Source: Zygaena filipendulae
Lineage: Eukaryota > Arthropoda > Insecta > Lepidoptera > Zygaenidae
Direction: 5' to 3'
DNA length: 64,000 bases
NCBI GenBank assembly: GCA_907165275.2
Contig: OU015669.1
Location: 8,950,501-9,014,500 of the forward strand
Part shown: positions 34,167 through 44,939 of the stretch, one piece after another
Numbering within the stretch: position 1 is the stretch's first letter
Layout of the letters: each line of letters opens with the position of its first letter
The notes under the pieces: model-generated
The model's database searches: none
What the model was told of the DNA's origin: nothing
Seen by the model: only the letters and a program-made list of their open reading frames with translations
Translations under genes and position numbers: made by a program

Positions 34167-34790
34167 TGTTAAATCATTAGCATTAGTAAGGATACCTAGT
34201 AAATAAAACAACCTGATTTTAACAAAACTATTCCTTTGTGTCTGTATTACCAATTATAATAAAAACTCTTTGATATAATTTGTATCAAATTCTATAATAA
34301 TCAAAGCCAGTATAGATAAGCAATAGGAATCTCAAAACATGTTACGCACAAAGTAATCAAATCTCTGAAGCTAAAGTTAAGCTTGAACAGTATATTTTAT
34401 GAGAACAATACAGTAATCACAATTATTATTACAAGCATTAATTAGAGCCAAAACTGTCTACCAATACTTAACTTTCGATGTTATGATGTCTTCCATCTAG
34501 GAAATCACCAGCACCACTGACCCGATCCTTTGTTGCTGCCATTATGTAAACATGTTCTCCCGCGCGTTTTTCCCGCTATCTCAAATAACATTTTATTTAC
34601 TCTACAGTCTATGAATTCACAATGTTGCCAGTTATTAAATATGAATTGACCATGGAAATGCAATTTAAATCACTTTAATAAACATTGGTATAATTATTTA
34701 AATTAAGAATCACAATACATAGCATAAGAATCATAATAATATTAATCAATTTTAATATATTAGTACAGAATACCTAAATCACTATTCACA
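34167..34790 (-). repeat. 5' LTR (624 bp)
   Basis: Same length and, by eye, same sequence as 28410-29033. It would drive transcription leftwards. Followed on the plus strand by the CGAA duplication. Confidence 0.85.
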
Positions 34791-34794
34791 CGAA

Positions 34795-35625
34795 ATAATT
34801 TTAAGATAATATTAGTCGTAAAAAGTGGTAGTCCCACAGACTAAAAGTCGTTTACAAAAAACGATCTATTTTTTCACTGTGATTTTTAATGGACTATTTG
34901 TATTGTGTTCGTATTATAAATAAAATAGACTTAGATTTACAGATGTCGTTTTTGCGTTGGACTGGAAAAGCTCAATATCGTTTTACAATATTATAAGTAC
35001 CTAGGCATTGAAAATAAATCACCAGAAAAAGATTTTTCAGTACTTCTAGAAGAAATTTTTTAACCTTAAATTCCCAAAAGAACTTCGAAAATAAAGCGAG
35101 TAGAACCGCGTGTATTATTTATATTAACAGCTTGTGATGTAAATAATAAATTATAAGGACTCCCTTACAGGGACCATCTTACGTCTTCACTATGAAGGGC
35201 ACGAGGCAGATTACTTGAAGAATTTTCCAAGTTTCCATTTTCAGTAATAACATGTTTTTACACGCATTTATATTGTAACCATAAAGCGACGTGTGAACCC
35301 GAACGTTGAAGTAGCAGAACATCGTAACAGACGTCAGGGCAGCAATGTAAGTTCAATCGTAGGACCTAGTAAATAAGGTATAAATTACAAGCGTCGTGCA
35401 GAAAAATATAAGCGTTTTTATGCAAAGGAAAGTAGGCTCAAAGCTTATCGACTACATTGCCAAGGTCTTCGGGTTCATTCAAGTTGAATGTCAAGTTGTA
35501 CGTAGCTTATTTACCTATAATATTATTATTTTCCAAATTAACATTATTATTATGCATTTGTACGAAGAAACTGACCGACAAATCAACGCACGTTGGGTTT
35601 AAATACGATATAGGTATTGGTATTT
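34795..35625. other. Right flank of LTR element, no gene seen
   Basis: A Helitron-like scrap (AACTTCGAAAATAAAGCGA) lies at about 35060-35112. Short overlapping frames at 35396-35651 are unconvincing. Confidence 0.35.
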
Positions 35626-35670
35626 TTTTTTTACGAAATTCACGCGGGTGAAACTGCGGGATATTACTAG
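35626..35670 (+). mobile_element. Helitron-like 3' end fragment
   Basis: CGAAATTCACGCGGGTGAAA, then CTGCGGG and ATATTACTAG before T: hairpin arm and CTAG end only. Confidence 0.6.
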
Positions 35671-36344
35671 TGATTGAAATAACAAAACAGCTGTACCTAC
35701 ATTTTCCTTGAGATACGAAAGATAAATAAGATTTGAATATTTTTATTTAAATCTATTTATATATTTTTTTATTTATCTAAATCTATTATATGTTTTTGTA
35801 GCTGTTGTTGTCCTGAATAAACGAAAATAAAATAAAATTTCTTTTTAAACATTTTTGCAAATTATTTTAAATATAGAAATTATATTCAAGTAGGTACCTA
35901 AAATTAAATTAAGTATAGATAAAAGTTGGTATTGCACGTATTTTTTTTGCAATCACCTTTTAAAAAACCTTCAAACGTGCAATGTTTGGTTCGCCACTTT
36001 CCTAACTCACAGTTATCATACATACCTATTCGTATTATCAGAATTCAACCCACAAACAGACGATTGAAAAAGTGTTGAATTAATATTCAAAGGCATCGAA
36101 TACGACGCCATATTAGGGTGTACGTTAAATAACGTCGACGGTGGATCGAAAAGTAATTCGTAATGTATTATTTTGTGTGTGAACAGTAATACTAACGGTA
36201 CACCTACAAGACTGGTGAGGTGAGAGAATCGGCACAAACTGCTCATAAGCTGTGGGCACAGGCTGTGGGCATGCTAAATACGAAATCTCGAAAACTACTT
36301 AATCAGTGAGCATAAGCGTTGCTAGTACGGTAGGGTGGGCACTG
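35671..36344. other. Intergenic, no gene recognised
   Basis: AT-rich. The 76-codon minus frame at 36016-36246 has no family. Confidence 0.35.
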
Positions 36345-36447
36345 GCAAATGTGTTTGCAAAATTTCATAATGTTCTGTTGAACAGTTAAGGCGTGAAAGC
36401 GTAACAAACAGACAAACAAAGTCACATTTGCATTTATGATAAAAGAT
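36345..36447 (-). mobile_element. Helitron-like 5' part
   Basis: Minus orientation: GTTAAGGCGTGAAAGCGTAA and ACAGACAAACAAAGTCAC, ending with TTTGCATTTATGATAAAAGA. The 3' half is missing. Confidence 0.55.
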
Positions 36448-36469
36448 TAAGTTTCGATTATAGTGAACA

Positions 36470-36856
36470 GGGCCCTTATTCACTATGAGCAAAAACATTC
36501 CATGCCCATAACGCGCGTCTCAAAAACACAATACACAACGCTGCAGATGCCAAAATATGGCAAACTGGCTTTCCCCCGCGGTTCCACCCGCAGTAGTTTT
36601 GGAGCTTCCGCGAGAAAGCCAGGATAAACTATACGTATAAACCTTCTTCATGAATCACTCTATCTATTGTCTATTGGTGAAAACCTCATGAATATCGAAA
36701 ACAAACAGACGGAGCGGCGGAGGACTTTGTTTTATAATTATGTAAGGATTAATTTTCTCTATGCAATAAGACACGTTGTAAGTGCACGAGGGAAATACAA
36801 TTTTAGTGGCGCGTTATCTAAAGACGGCGTGTTATGGTCATAGTGAATAAAGACCC
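36470..36856. mobile_element. MITE family H, split by a Helitron
   Basis: Left end GGGCCCTTATTCACTATG and, reversed, right end GGGTCTTTATTCACTATG, both followed by CCATAAC-GCGC-like text. The two halves are separated by a Helitron-like element (36565-36748). Without it the MITE is about 200 bp. The target duplication could not be fixed. Confidence 0.6.
36565..36748 (-). mobile_element. Helitron-like element inside MITE H
   Basis: CTGGCTTTCCCCCGCGG (CTAG changed to CTGG) after an A, then GAGCTTCCGCGAGAAAGCC, ending ATAATTATGTAAGGA before T. Confidence 0.65.
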
Positions 36857-37162
36857 AGAGCTTAAGCTGGACGTACCGCCCGATACCAACACGCGAGTTG
36901 AAACGTGCAAAGCTGGTTCTCGAAACAGGTTTCGTGCACTTGCAACCTTTAGGTTTGTTTACAGTTTTGTTTTTATAGCAATATCATACTGATTTACTGT
37001 TTTTATATCCTGTACTATATACATACTTTTTAAAGTTAACCTTTTTGACTTACGGCGCTTCGAATATCACTTCGATTAGGATTCGATTAAACAAAAATAA
37101 AATCATATACCTACTATTTTAGTTTTCCCTAGGGCACTCTTAGGTATATGGTGTTACCTGTA

Positions 37163-37370
37163 AGTACTAATATTGTAAAGAGGTAAATTTGTGAGTTTGT
37201 GAGTCTGTGACGTTGTAGAGGGCAATCTCTGGATATACTAAACCAGTTTTAAAAATTCTTTTACTAATTGAATGCTACAGTGTTCTAGAGTGTCATAGGG
37301 TACTTTTTATCCCCTGATTCGCGCTGGAACTCCGAAATTACCGCGGGTGAAATTGCAGGGGATGAGCTAG
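37163..37370 (+). mobile_element. Helitron-like element, second 5' type
   Basis: ACTAATATTGTAAAGAGG then TAAATTTGTGAGTTTGTGAG, GGCAATCTCTGGATATACTA, hairpin ACCGCGGGTGAAATTGCAGG, and the end GATGAGCTAG before T. Confidence 0.7.
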
Positions 37371-39005
37371 TCATCAATACATCTGATGCGATATAAGAAA
37401 CGACAAGCTATAAAAATATGAAATTTAAAACACACCTATAATTGTATACTTTACCTTAGACATAATTATATCACTGAATAAAGAGAATTAGTTAATTAAA
37501 CTTAATGTACTCAATCAGATCCATTAATCTCAAAAAATATAAACCGAATTAGTAGTCAAGATATTCAATCTTTATGGTTATAATATCAGAAATGTACTCT
37601 CCGATTCTTATATTGGTAATATAAAATGCTTTCCAAAACGAAATATAATAATTAATTAAGTCTTCAACTTGCCAGTGCTTATTACAGTCCAATGACACGT
37701 CTAGAATCCAAACCGCAAGAGTAAATAAGTCCGTATACAATATATTGTATTAAAAGCTCAGTAACAACCTCAATATAAAGCTCAACAATATATGGACGTC
37801 CACGTAAAAAGTTACCTGTAGTGGGGTATTGAATTAAGACTAGATTCGGTATCTAGAATAGTCAATTGATAGGAAGGATTGAAAAATTTTTCAAAAACTT
37901 GCACAGATTTTTTACAGATATTTGAAGTTGAAACTCTGAAAAAGCTTCATTTGAGAAAAAGCATTTTAAAAGTTTGTGTAAAATAACAAAACACACTTCT
38001 ACTTGCTTGTCACATAAGTTTTTATATATTATTGTAGATAAAGATATGTGAAATTGAAGAATATTGAGCATTTATCAATAATAATCAATTAAAAATGTGG
38101 ACGCAATTTTTTCACCGAACTTTACAAAACTGCTTATATCTCGGAAACTACATGCCGAGAACTGGTATCTTTTAGCTTGGACGCCCACATAATATAATCT
38201 CATACAGTCCGTATTTGGCACAAAGTTCATTGATATTTTGATCAAAACAAAACACAACAGTGCCTTTCTCATCATTCCATCTCATTCGGATGCACGGTCA
38301 CGTGTATTGCCACCTACAGCCAAGACTGTACGTGAGTTAGGTAGCCAATGTGATAAAACCTCGTTGACACCTTCAAAATCTTAGCTCCACCAGTTCTGTT
38401 AACACTGGTCGATAGATGCAAAGTAACCAATTTAACGGAGTCCCTATGTACTTTTAAAAGTCAAGTTGAGTGGTGTCTTGTAACTTTTATGTCATGTTAT
38501 GTTATTGATACATCTTTATAAGGCGTTGTTTTTTTAAACCTATTTTTTGGTCGTGTTCTGGACTTTAGATTTTTTAGTTCAAACGTACCGGATATTTTGA
38601 ACGTGACGTTTAATAGTTTTTATACCTAAACTAATAAATGTGCAAGGGAATATAATGTATCTATACTTTCATATGCACTAAGTGAAAAGCTGTTAATTTG
38701 TCATTTTAAATAGAAACTTTTTTATTGAATTAAAAACTTCTTCTTCATGTTGGGCACTTTTTTTTGTTAATCTTTGCTAATGAGCTTAATCACAATGCGA
38801 TTATGCCGCTCAGTTATACCGACTCTTGGGATGGGGAAAAGCACTGAACTCGGATGACCGTCGCTCTGATCCATATATACAGATGTATACACTGTACATA
38901 ATATAGGTACAAAATATTATAGCATAAATTTCTTTTATAAGTTTGTGAAGAAAGCAAATTTTACTTTTGGCGTGCAGCCCTATAACAGTTTGTTTTTTTT
39001 AAAAG
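37371..39005. other. Long AT-rich stretch, no gene recognised
   Basis: 1.6 kb with three short minus frames (63-69 codons, 37549-38275) that match nothing known. No repeat family recognised. Confidence 0.35.
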
Positions 39006-39227
39006 ACCCGAATAGTTTCACCCACGGTCATTTCAGGGTTCCTGCGGGAATCCTGGATAACAATACTTAGGTATATATATAGCCTATGTTACTCAAGAAT
39101 AATGTAGCATTCAAATGGTGAAAGAATTTTATAAATCGATCCGGTAGTTTTTGGGCTAGATCGTAACGATCGATAACAAACAAACAAACCAAAAGTCAAA
39201 TCTTTGCTATTTATAATACTAGGTAGT
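39006..39227 (-). mobile_element. Helitron-like element
   Basis: AATAGTTTCACCCACGGTCA, then GGGTTCCTGCGGGAATCCTG, AACAAACAAACAAACC and a 5' end near TATTTATAATACTAGG. The CTAG end is decayed. Confidence 0.6.
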
Positions 39228-39750
39228 TTAGATTATAATATGTATCTATAAATAGGTAATTAAACTTTACACAGTATCGTTTTGCCGTTACGATGAGTTC
39301 ACCATGAAACCATTTCTAATTGTTTTCGATGCTTTGTTAAAATTAAGATTCTCGCAATAGCGGCGAGAGCAAAGGTACGGCTCATAACCGTCGTACGTAA
39401 ACAACGTAGCGCCACTGAACTCGCAGCGATCGCGTTGTGAGTTATGACCACAGACTTACAAACGTAAGGTAAGCACCAGTCAATTTAAAAAAACACGGGC
39501 GTGTATCAAGGTGTAGGTAAATGTGCAAATAGAGACTCACTGACCAAATACGGATTCTCAAAAACTACGTTACTTATGAGACGACAGGAGAGTAGAAGTC
39601 GGCTAGCAAAGGATTTCACGCTAACTCCCAAATTAACCCAAGTGAATCCATACTAACAGCCAGTTTTATATTTTCTGCAGACCATAGTATTATCTATCTT
39701 CATGCCAAATTCCATACAAATCCGTTCAGCTGTTTATGCGTAATCCTTGC
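39228..39750. other. Intergenic with decayed Helitron pieces
   Basis: 39590-39655 and 39690-39750 (CATGCCAAATTCCATACA, CGTTCAGCTGTTTATGCG) are minus-oriented family scraps. A GC-richer patch at 39350-39470 has no gene signal. Confidence 0.4.
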
Positions 39751-40161
39751 TTAATACATATTATAAATGCAAAAGTGAGTTTGTTTGTTTGTTACGCTTT
39801 CACGGCTAAACAGCTCGAGTTATTCGTCAACTCGCACGTATCAAACTCGTGAGTGCGCGCGAGTTGGCACCTTCCGTTTTTGCCTATTTTTTTATCGTCA
39901 ACTCGCTTGTACATATAAAGTACAGTCAGATAAAGCTTGAAACTAAAAACTATAAATATATTGTCCACGCTAGCCGCTGGCTGATTCGGATAAGTAGGTT
40001 CAGTAATAATTTAGATGATAATAAGCGAAATGCTGCAATCACATATTGTGATATTATTGTTATGTGTAGTTATTTGTTCAGATTATATTATAGAGATTAG
40101 ATAGTTTAACATCTTCCACAGTCCACAAAATCTTGTGATAAACCCATCGATCTCATAATTA

Positions 40162-40412
40162 TAAAAAGTAGATACACAGTCAGCGTCAAAAAATGTTCTA
40201 CTGAAATAAGCACCCACTTGAACATTTGGGTGCGCTTTTAAATACCTTGTCCTACAGTGTCGAAACTCGGTGATAAAATTTTATTTTATATATATTATTA
40301 TTTATATTTAATTTATGATCATACCAACTATAACCACAGCTATAACTACGTAAACACGACTGTGGACAGTTTTTAAGTGAACTTTAGTATAGGACTGTGT
40401 ATCTACTTTTTA
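40162..40412. mobile_element. 251-bp inverted-repeat element, nested
   Basis: TAAAAAGTAGATACACAGTC at the left and its exact reverse complement at 40393-40412. It lies inside the 1.64-kb element. Target duplication not clear. Confidence 0.65.
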
Positions 40413-40729
40413 CACGCTTTTTATTAGCTTCAGACGTATGTTAGTATGTAACGAAATCTTTGAACATAATTTTGACCCCTTCAAAACGTCGGATTAACTT
40501 GAAATTTGACAAACTTATAAGGGCTGATGAAAATTAAATATTTTAAACAGTTTGACCCGTTAAACGTACTAGGATAATCAGGATTAGCGATTTTTTTTTT
40601 TTTGTTTTCCTGAGACCCGGAGTGTCTGCGTCAAGACCAATAAGGGAAACTACCAGGCACTATAGTTTAAAAAATTAAAAAATAAACTAAAAAGTAGAAT
40701 AAATAATAGTTTAAAAAAACTTTAAACAC

Positions 40730-41073
40730 GCTTTTTATAGAAAACCAAACTAAAAAGGAGAAAATAAATTTTAATAAATTTGAATTCAGAATAGTGTATA
40801 ATTTTTTTTTTTAATATAAACTAATAAAATTTTAATAAATAAAAAAGTGGGGATTTTTAAGATATTATTGAAATTATAATCCTTCTACTCATATCTGTCA
40901 TTAAAATATTTATAACAATTGACACCACGCACCCCACGCTTTTTTTTAAATTTTTTTTATTTTTTATTTACAATATTGTTAATTTATATTTATTAAAATT
41001 TTTATACACTATTCTTAATTCAAATTTATTAAAATTTATTTTTTACTTTTTAGTTTGATTTTCTATAAAAAGC
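40730..41073. repeat. Foldback with ~73-bp arms, nested
   Basis: GCTTTTTATAGAAAACCAAA... (40730-40803) pairs with ...TTTGATTTTCTATAAAAAGC (41000-41073). Both arms include AATTTATTAAAATTTATT-like text and the ATAGTGTATA motif. Its AT-rich centre is low complexity. It also lies inside the 1.64-kb element. Confidence 0.65.
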
Positions 41074-41667
41074 TTGTTTTTTAGTTTTTTTAATTAACTT
41101 TAAGAGATCGATGGATAAACCAAAATCTCGAGTCATTGTAAATTTGTTGATTATTGGGTAAATAATATTATTGTTATGTTGATTTGTATTATACATAAAA
41201 TATCTATCTCGAAAACGATAAGTATTATGTTTTATTTTAAAGTCAAGTCGTATAAAATTTTTATACATTTAAAGTGGGTTCCTGCCTTAATAATATATAC
41301 CTTATGTGTATTAATTTTCAAAAATGACTCTTAACTAACTAGCTGACTCTACTCATTTTCACGGTTGAGCGAGTTAACGACAGAAAAAGTAGCTAAAAAC
41401 GGAAGGTGCTTACTCGCGCACACGCACGAGTTTGACATGTGCGAGTTGACGAATAAGTCAACAGCTCAACCGATCGCCACGAAATTCTGCATATGTACAC
41501 GTTGTCAAGGGTACATAGGCTTTTTTTATCCCGGAATTCCCACGGAAATTCCGAAATTATCGCGGAAGAACAACATCAAATTTTGCATACTACCTATACG
41601 TTGTCAAGAGTAGGTATAGAATTCCGAATCCCGAACTCATGAGGGTGAAACCGTGGGCGACAGGTAG

Positions 41668-42438
41668 TCGTTAAATAAAATATAATTAAAATCGTGTCTA
41701 TTCCCTCTTAAGTCTATGGTTAGGCACGACTATTTATCAAAAGTTAGAAATAACTAGGAATAGTAAACAAATAGTAGGGGGCGGCGTGCTTCTCGCCGCG
41801 TTGAGGTAGGTCAGGACCATCTGGCGTTGAATTTCAAAAGTTTTACAATGTTATTGTGTTGTTATGCCGGCTGAGTTGCCGGCCCGGTTTTTATGTGCCG
41901 AATGCATTTTGACGTCTCTGTGAAATGTCTTAAGTTCAGTTAGTTATGTTGTTTGTACGTTTATTACACGAATGCGCATCTGTTTTAGAGAAATGGTGAC
42001 CGCTACTGAAGTAACGGTTTCAGGGTTTGGTTGAAAGCGATGAATTTAACCGTGACTCTTGTTTTTGGTTAAATTTAAAAAAAAAAGGAAAAGTTTATTC
42101 ATTTGTGGTAAACTCTGGAACAACTGAGCTGTTTAAGAAAAAATCGTCCACCGATAGGACTAAGCTACAGTACCTCTGAGAAGCAAAGGATACTTTTGTT
42201 CCCGGAACAAATAGTTCCTGAAGTCATTCCGAATTGACGGGATTGAAACTGCAAAGAGAGCAATTTATCTCCTGTATGATGATATTATATGGCATAATAG
42301 CGAAAGGTCACTGACCTACTATAGGATATAGGACTACGTAGTATAAAAAAAAGCTTAATTCTCTAAAACCGAACTCGTTGATGTCTTTCCTTTACTGAGC
42401 AGTGCGCCGTAAAATAATGAATTTTCGTTATCAAATAA
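41668..42438. other. Intergenic with one Helitron scrap
   Basis: A GC-richer patch at 41770-41900 includes the hairpin GCCGGCTGAGTTGCCGGC (about 41867-41884). Decayed Helitron-like text at 42160-42265 (GTTCCTGAAGTCATTCCG). No gene recognised. Confidence 0.35.
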
Positions 42439-42476
42439 CTAGCTATTTCCCGTTGTTTTACCCGCGTGAATTAAAC
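42439..42476 (-). mobile_element. Helitron-like 3' end fragment
   Basis: CTAGCTATTTCCCGTTG then TTTTACCCGCGTGAATTAA on the plus strand. Stops after the hairpin arm. Confidence 0.5.
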
Positions 42477-42584
42477 GAACCTGATTATGTAATTTTGTTA
42501 ATTATTAAACCATGTTAAAATCAAGTGAAATTATCTGAATTCTTTTTACATTGTTGCACCTTTATTTAATTTTTTATTTTTTAT

Positions 42585-42655
42585 TTATTTATTCTTTATG
42601 GCACAGTGTGTACAAATGGCGAACTTAATGCCTTGCGGCATTCTCTACCAGTTAA
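42585..42655 (-). repeat. LINE 3' tail with hairpin, reversed
   Basis: Starts on the plus strand with TTTATTTATTC, then GGCGAACTTAATGCC-TTGC-GGCATT (hairpin 42628-42643) and CTCTACCAGTTAATC. Third copy of the family at 246-325. Confidence 0.6.
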
Positions 42656-43242
42656 TCATTGGTACCAGTTAACCAGTTTATCTGTTGCTGGATATTATAT
42701 ATAACAATACGAGAGTTGCATCTCTCAAAACACTATCGTATAATGTTCTATGTACTTTCTATTACAAAAAAAAGTTCTCGAAATACAAATGCAATTCGAG
42801 TCATGTTGGAAATTCTCCCTCAAACAAACCTTAATTAAGTATCTGGAGCGTTGAAAACAAAGCGATTTTTCATCGTATAACTGTTTGGTGAAAAAAAAAA
42901 AACATCAAACTCAGTATGCACCTACTCAAATCCAGACAATGCTAATTATACCTCTGTGAGTGCTAAAATCGATGAATTTCGTGTGCACTGCGAATTCACA
43001 GCAACCAATTGGTTAGTCACCGATTGGTGCCGGTGCATGAATGAATATACTTTAAACGAGATAAAAAAAATATGTATTTTAAATTAAATCTTAAGTCAAG
43101 TTTTTTATCTGATTTCAAAAATAAGAATTCTGTTTTTTTTTAATATTTATACGAGCTGGACAAAAAAAGACCGTTGTTAGGAGCAAAGCACCCAAAATAT
43201 TGAACGTTATTCTATTCTAGAATATAAATGCATATAATAATA
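42656..43242. other. Intergenic, no gene recognised
   Basis: A small hairpin GAGAGTTGCATCTCTC lies near 42710. Otherwise AT-rich. Confidence 0.35.
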
Positions 43243-43437
43243 CTAGCTGTGCCTCACGGCATCACCCGCGTGAGTTTCGAAGTTCCCGCGGGGATTCCGG
43301 GATGGAGAATAGATAGTAGCCGATTCTCAGACCTACTGAATATGCAATTACGCATATAAAATTTCATAAAAATCGTTCAAGTGGTTTCGGAGGAGTATGG
43401 TAACTAATACTGTGACACGAGAATTTTATATATTAGA
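43243..43437 (-). mobile_element. Helitron-like element, third 5' type
   Basis: CTAGCTGTGCCTCACGG follows an A, then TTCCCGCGGGGATTCCGGGA. The element ends TGACACGAGAATTTTATA then TATTAGA before T. Matches the partial copy at 1-198. Both borders are preserved. Confidence 0.75.
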
Positions 43438-43587
43438 TAATGTAGTTTGCATATTACTTATGCGCAATTTATTCAAAAATTACACAATATTTTTGTGGGT
43501 CACTGTCAACAATGCCTATGTTTGTCACTATTCAACGAGGATTATCCTTTAAGGCTTTCTAATCTAATCTTTAAAATTTCTCTCCAT

Positions 43588-43750
43588 CTGTTTCACCCGC
43601 GTGAGTTTCGGAATTCCTGCAGGGACTCCAAACTTCGTTTATTCTTCTTCTTCTTATATAATAACCAACACAATAAAGAAAGAAATAGCGAAATTGGTCC
43701 AGCCGTTCACGAGTGATATCGTGACCAAGGGAAAGAGGGATTTATTTTTA
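43588..43750 (-). mobile_element. Helitron-like element, decayed
   Basis: TGTTTCACCCGCGTGAGTTT, AATTCCTGCAGGGACTCC, GGTCCAGCCGTTCACGAG and ACCAAGGGAAAGAGGGAT. The last text recurs at 63210-63255, giving a further 5' variant. Confidence 0.6.
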
Positions 43751-44040
43751 TAAAATACCTAAATAGATAATTGTTCATACTAGTCTTAATTATTGTTAAT
43801 ACAGTTAGCTTAGGACTTAGCTACTTTTAAAGGTGTTGCAACTACTACTAGCTACTGATAAATAATCTTTACATTAAATTTGCGTAAATACATAATATGA
43901 TATCAAGTTATTTTTCCTCAAAGTCAACGGAAACAATCATAATTTATATAGAAATTGAAATTGAAAATAACTTTAATTATTTGGCACAACACACAAAACA
44001 TGCAAACACTTAAAACTAATACACAATTTTTTTCTATTTA

Positions 44041-44299
44041 GTCCGTTTTGTAGATTATTAAATAATATTGGACACGTATTTTTTTATTTTTTATGTAACC
44101 AAAAAATAACGGAGATATATCAAGTCGAAATTTCACATGACGTCACGCCTCGCTACAGTTTGTTCGCACGTTATAGCGAGCTGTGACGACACAAGTCCCC
44201 CACCCTAAACTTTAATGCGCTTTATCTATGCATATTTCCATTATTTTAAAAAAGCAAAAAATACGTGTCTTTTATTTTTTTATTATCTAACTGACGGAC
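44041..44299 (+). mobile_element. MITE family A, copy 3
   Basis: GTCCGTTTTGTAGATTATTA ... CTAACTGACGGAC, flanked by TTCTATTTA / TAAATAGAA, which is itself an inverted continuation. One TGACGTCAC is intact (44138), the other is TGACGACAC. Confidence 0.75.
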
Positions 44300-44740
44300 T
44301 AAATAGAATTTTGATTTTTTTATCCAGGAAACTAGCCTAATAGGCTCAGGTCAGGTCAGCATAAGCGCTACAAGTTATCCAAATCGCTCATCGCTCTTGA
44401 CTTCTCCCACCGACCACAATGTACAACGCATTGCACTTTACACGGGTCGATTTATCAGCTTGTGTCTTGCTTACGATTCGCTGGGTTTTTTTTTAAGCAC
44501 ACTTGTAAAAAAATTGGCACTTTCAGTCTTTATTCTGCACTCGTTTTCCGTAAGTAATAAAAAGTTTATTTTTCATCTGGATATCACGGTAATCTTAATA
44601 TTGTTTACCTTATATGCCTTTTATAACGCTATTTTTTATCAGAATCAGTGTCAACCTTCCTACCTGATCTTAATAGTATTCATTTTTGACTAAAGGTTGT
44701 TTCAGGAACTGTTTGAATTTACCTGTCACCTTTACTGTTA
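44300..44740. other. Intergenic, no gene recognised
   Basis: A 98-codon plus frame at 44397-44693 is rich in hydrophobic residues (ITVILILFTLYAF) but no family is recognised. Confidence 0.3.
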
Positions 44741-44939
44741 TCTCTACTAATATTATAAATGCAAAAGTAACTCTATCTATCTGTCTGTTATGCTTTCATG
44801 TCTAGAGGGCTCAACCAATCATCATGAAATTTTGCTTATACGTTGTCAGGGGTACAGAGAAGGACATAGTGTACTTTTGTCCTGGAATCCCCGCGGGATC
44901 TCCGAAATTAACACGGGTGAAACCGCGGGGAACAGCTAG
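44741..44939 (+). mobile_element. Helitron-like element, full length
   Basis: Starts TCTCTACTAATATTATAAA after an A and ends with the hairpin CACGGGTGAAACCGCGG and GGAACAGCTAG before a T. 199 bp; a good model for the first 5' type. Confidence 0.8.

Larger units (their letters stand above)
28406..34794 (-). mobile_element. LTR retrotransposon, non-autonomous mosaic
   Basis: Two 624-bp direct repeats (28410-29033 and 34167-34790) with TG...CA ends, flanked by a 4-bp duplication CGAA (28406-28409, 34791-34794). Orientation is minus because the broken gag lies next to the right-hand LTR on the minus strand. A purine-rich stretch (GGATGGGCGAG on the minus strand, 29034-29044) abuts the left-hand LTR and could be the polypurine tract. 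I could not assign a primer-binding site beside the other LTR (minus strand TTTCAGAAGTGGGATT). No protease, RT, RNase H or integrase motif was seen in the 5.1-kb interior, which instead holds LINE, SINE and Helitron pieces. It must depend on another element's enzymes. The Ty3-type assignment rests on the gag remnant only. Confidence 0.8.
39817..41459. mobile_element. 1.64-kb TIR element with 8-bp duplication
   Basis: Left end GAGTTATTCGTCAACTCGCA, right end reversed GACTTATTCGTCAACTCGCA. The inverted ends extend about 65 bp with indels to GCACCTTCCGTTTTT. Flanked by AACAGCTC at 39809-39816 and 41460-41467. Extra subterminal copies of CGTCAACTCGC lie near 39896 and, inverted, near 41372. 8-bp duplications fit hAT, P or Merlin; the tips are not the usual hAT CAGNG. 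No transposase ORF, so non-autonomous. Confidence 0.75.
39751..41667 (+). mobile_element. Helitron-like element split by a TIR element
   Basis: The left part ends at 39816 (ATATTATAAATGCAAAAGTG, TGTTACGCTTTCACGGCTAA). The right part resumes at 41460 (CAACAGCTCAACCGATCG, GTTGTCAAGGGTACATAGG) and runs to a decayed 3' end GACAGGTAG. Removing 39817-41459 plus one AACAGCTC restores a normal family body, which shows the target was a Helitron. Confidence 0.75.

Noticed and set aside
28410..34790. Segmental duplication rather than LTRs
   Set aside because: The repeats have TG...CA ends and a flanking CGAA duplication, and gag text lies in the expected place; LTRs explain all of this.
41797..41812. 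let-7-like seed (TTGAGGTAGGTC)
   Set aside because: Only the first eight bases match; no hairpin partner strand nearby.
44397..44693. 98-codon plus frame with hydrophobic stretches
   Set aside because: No signal peptide, domain or homology recognised; hydrophobicity follows from T-rich codons.
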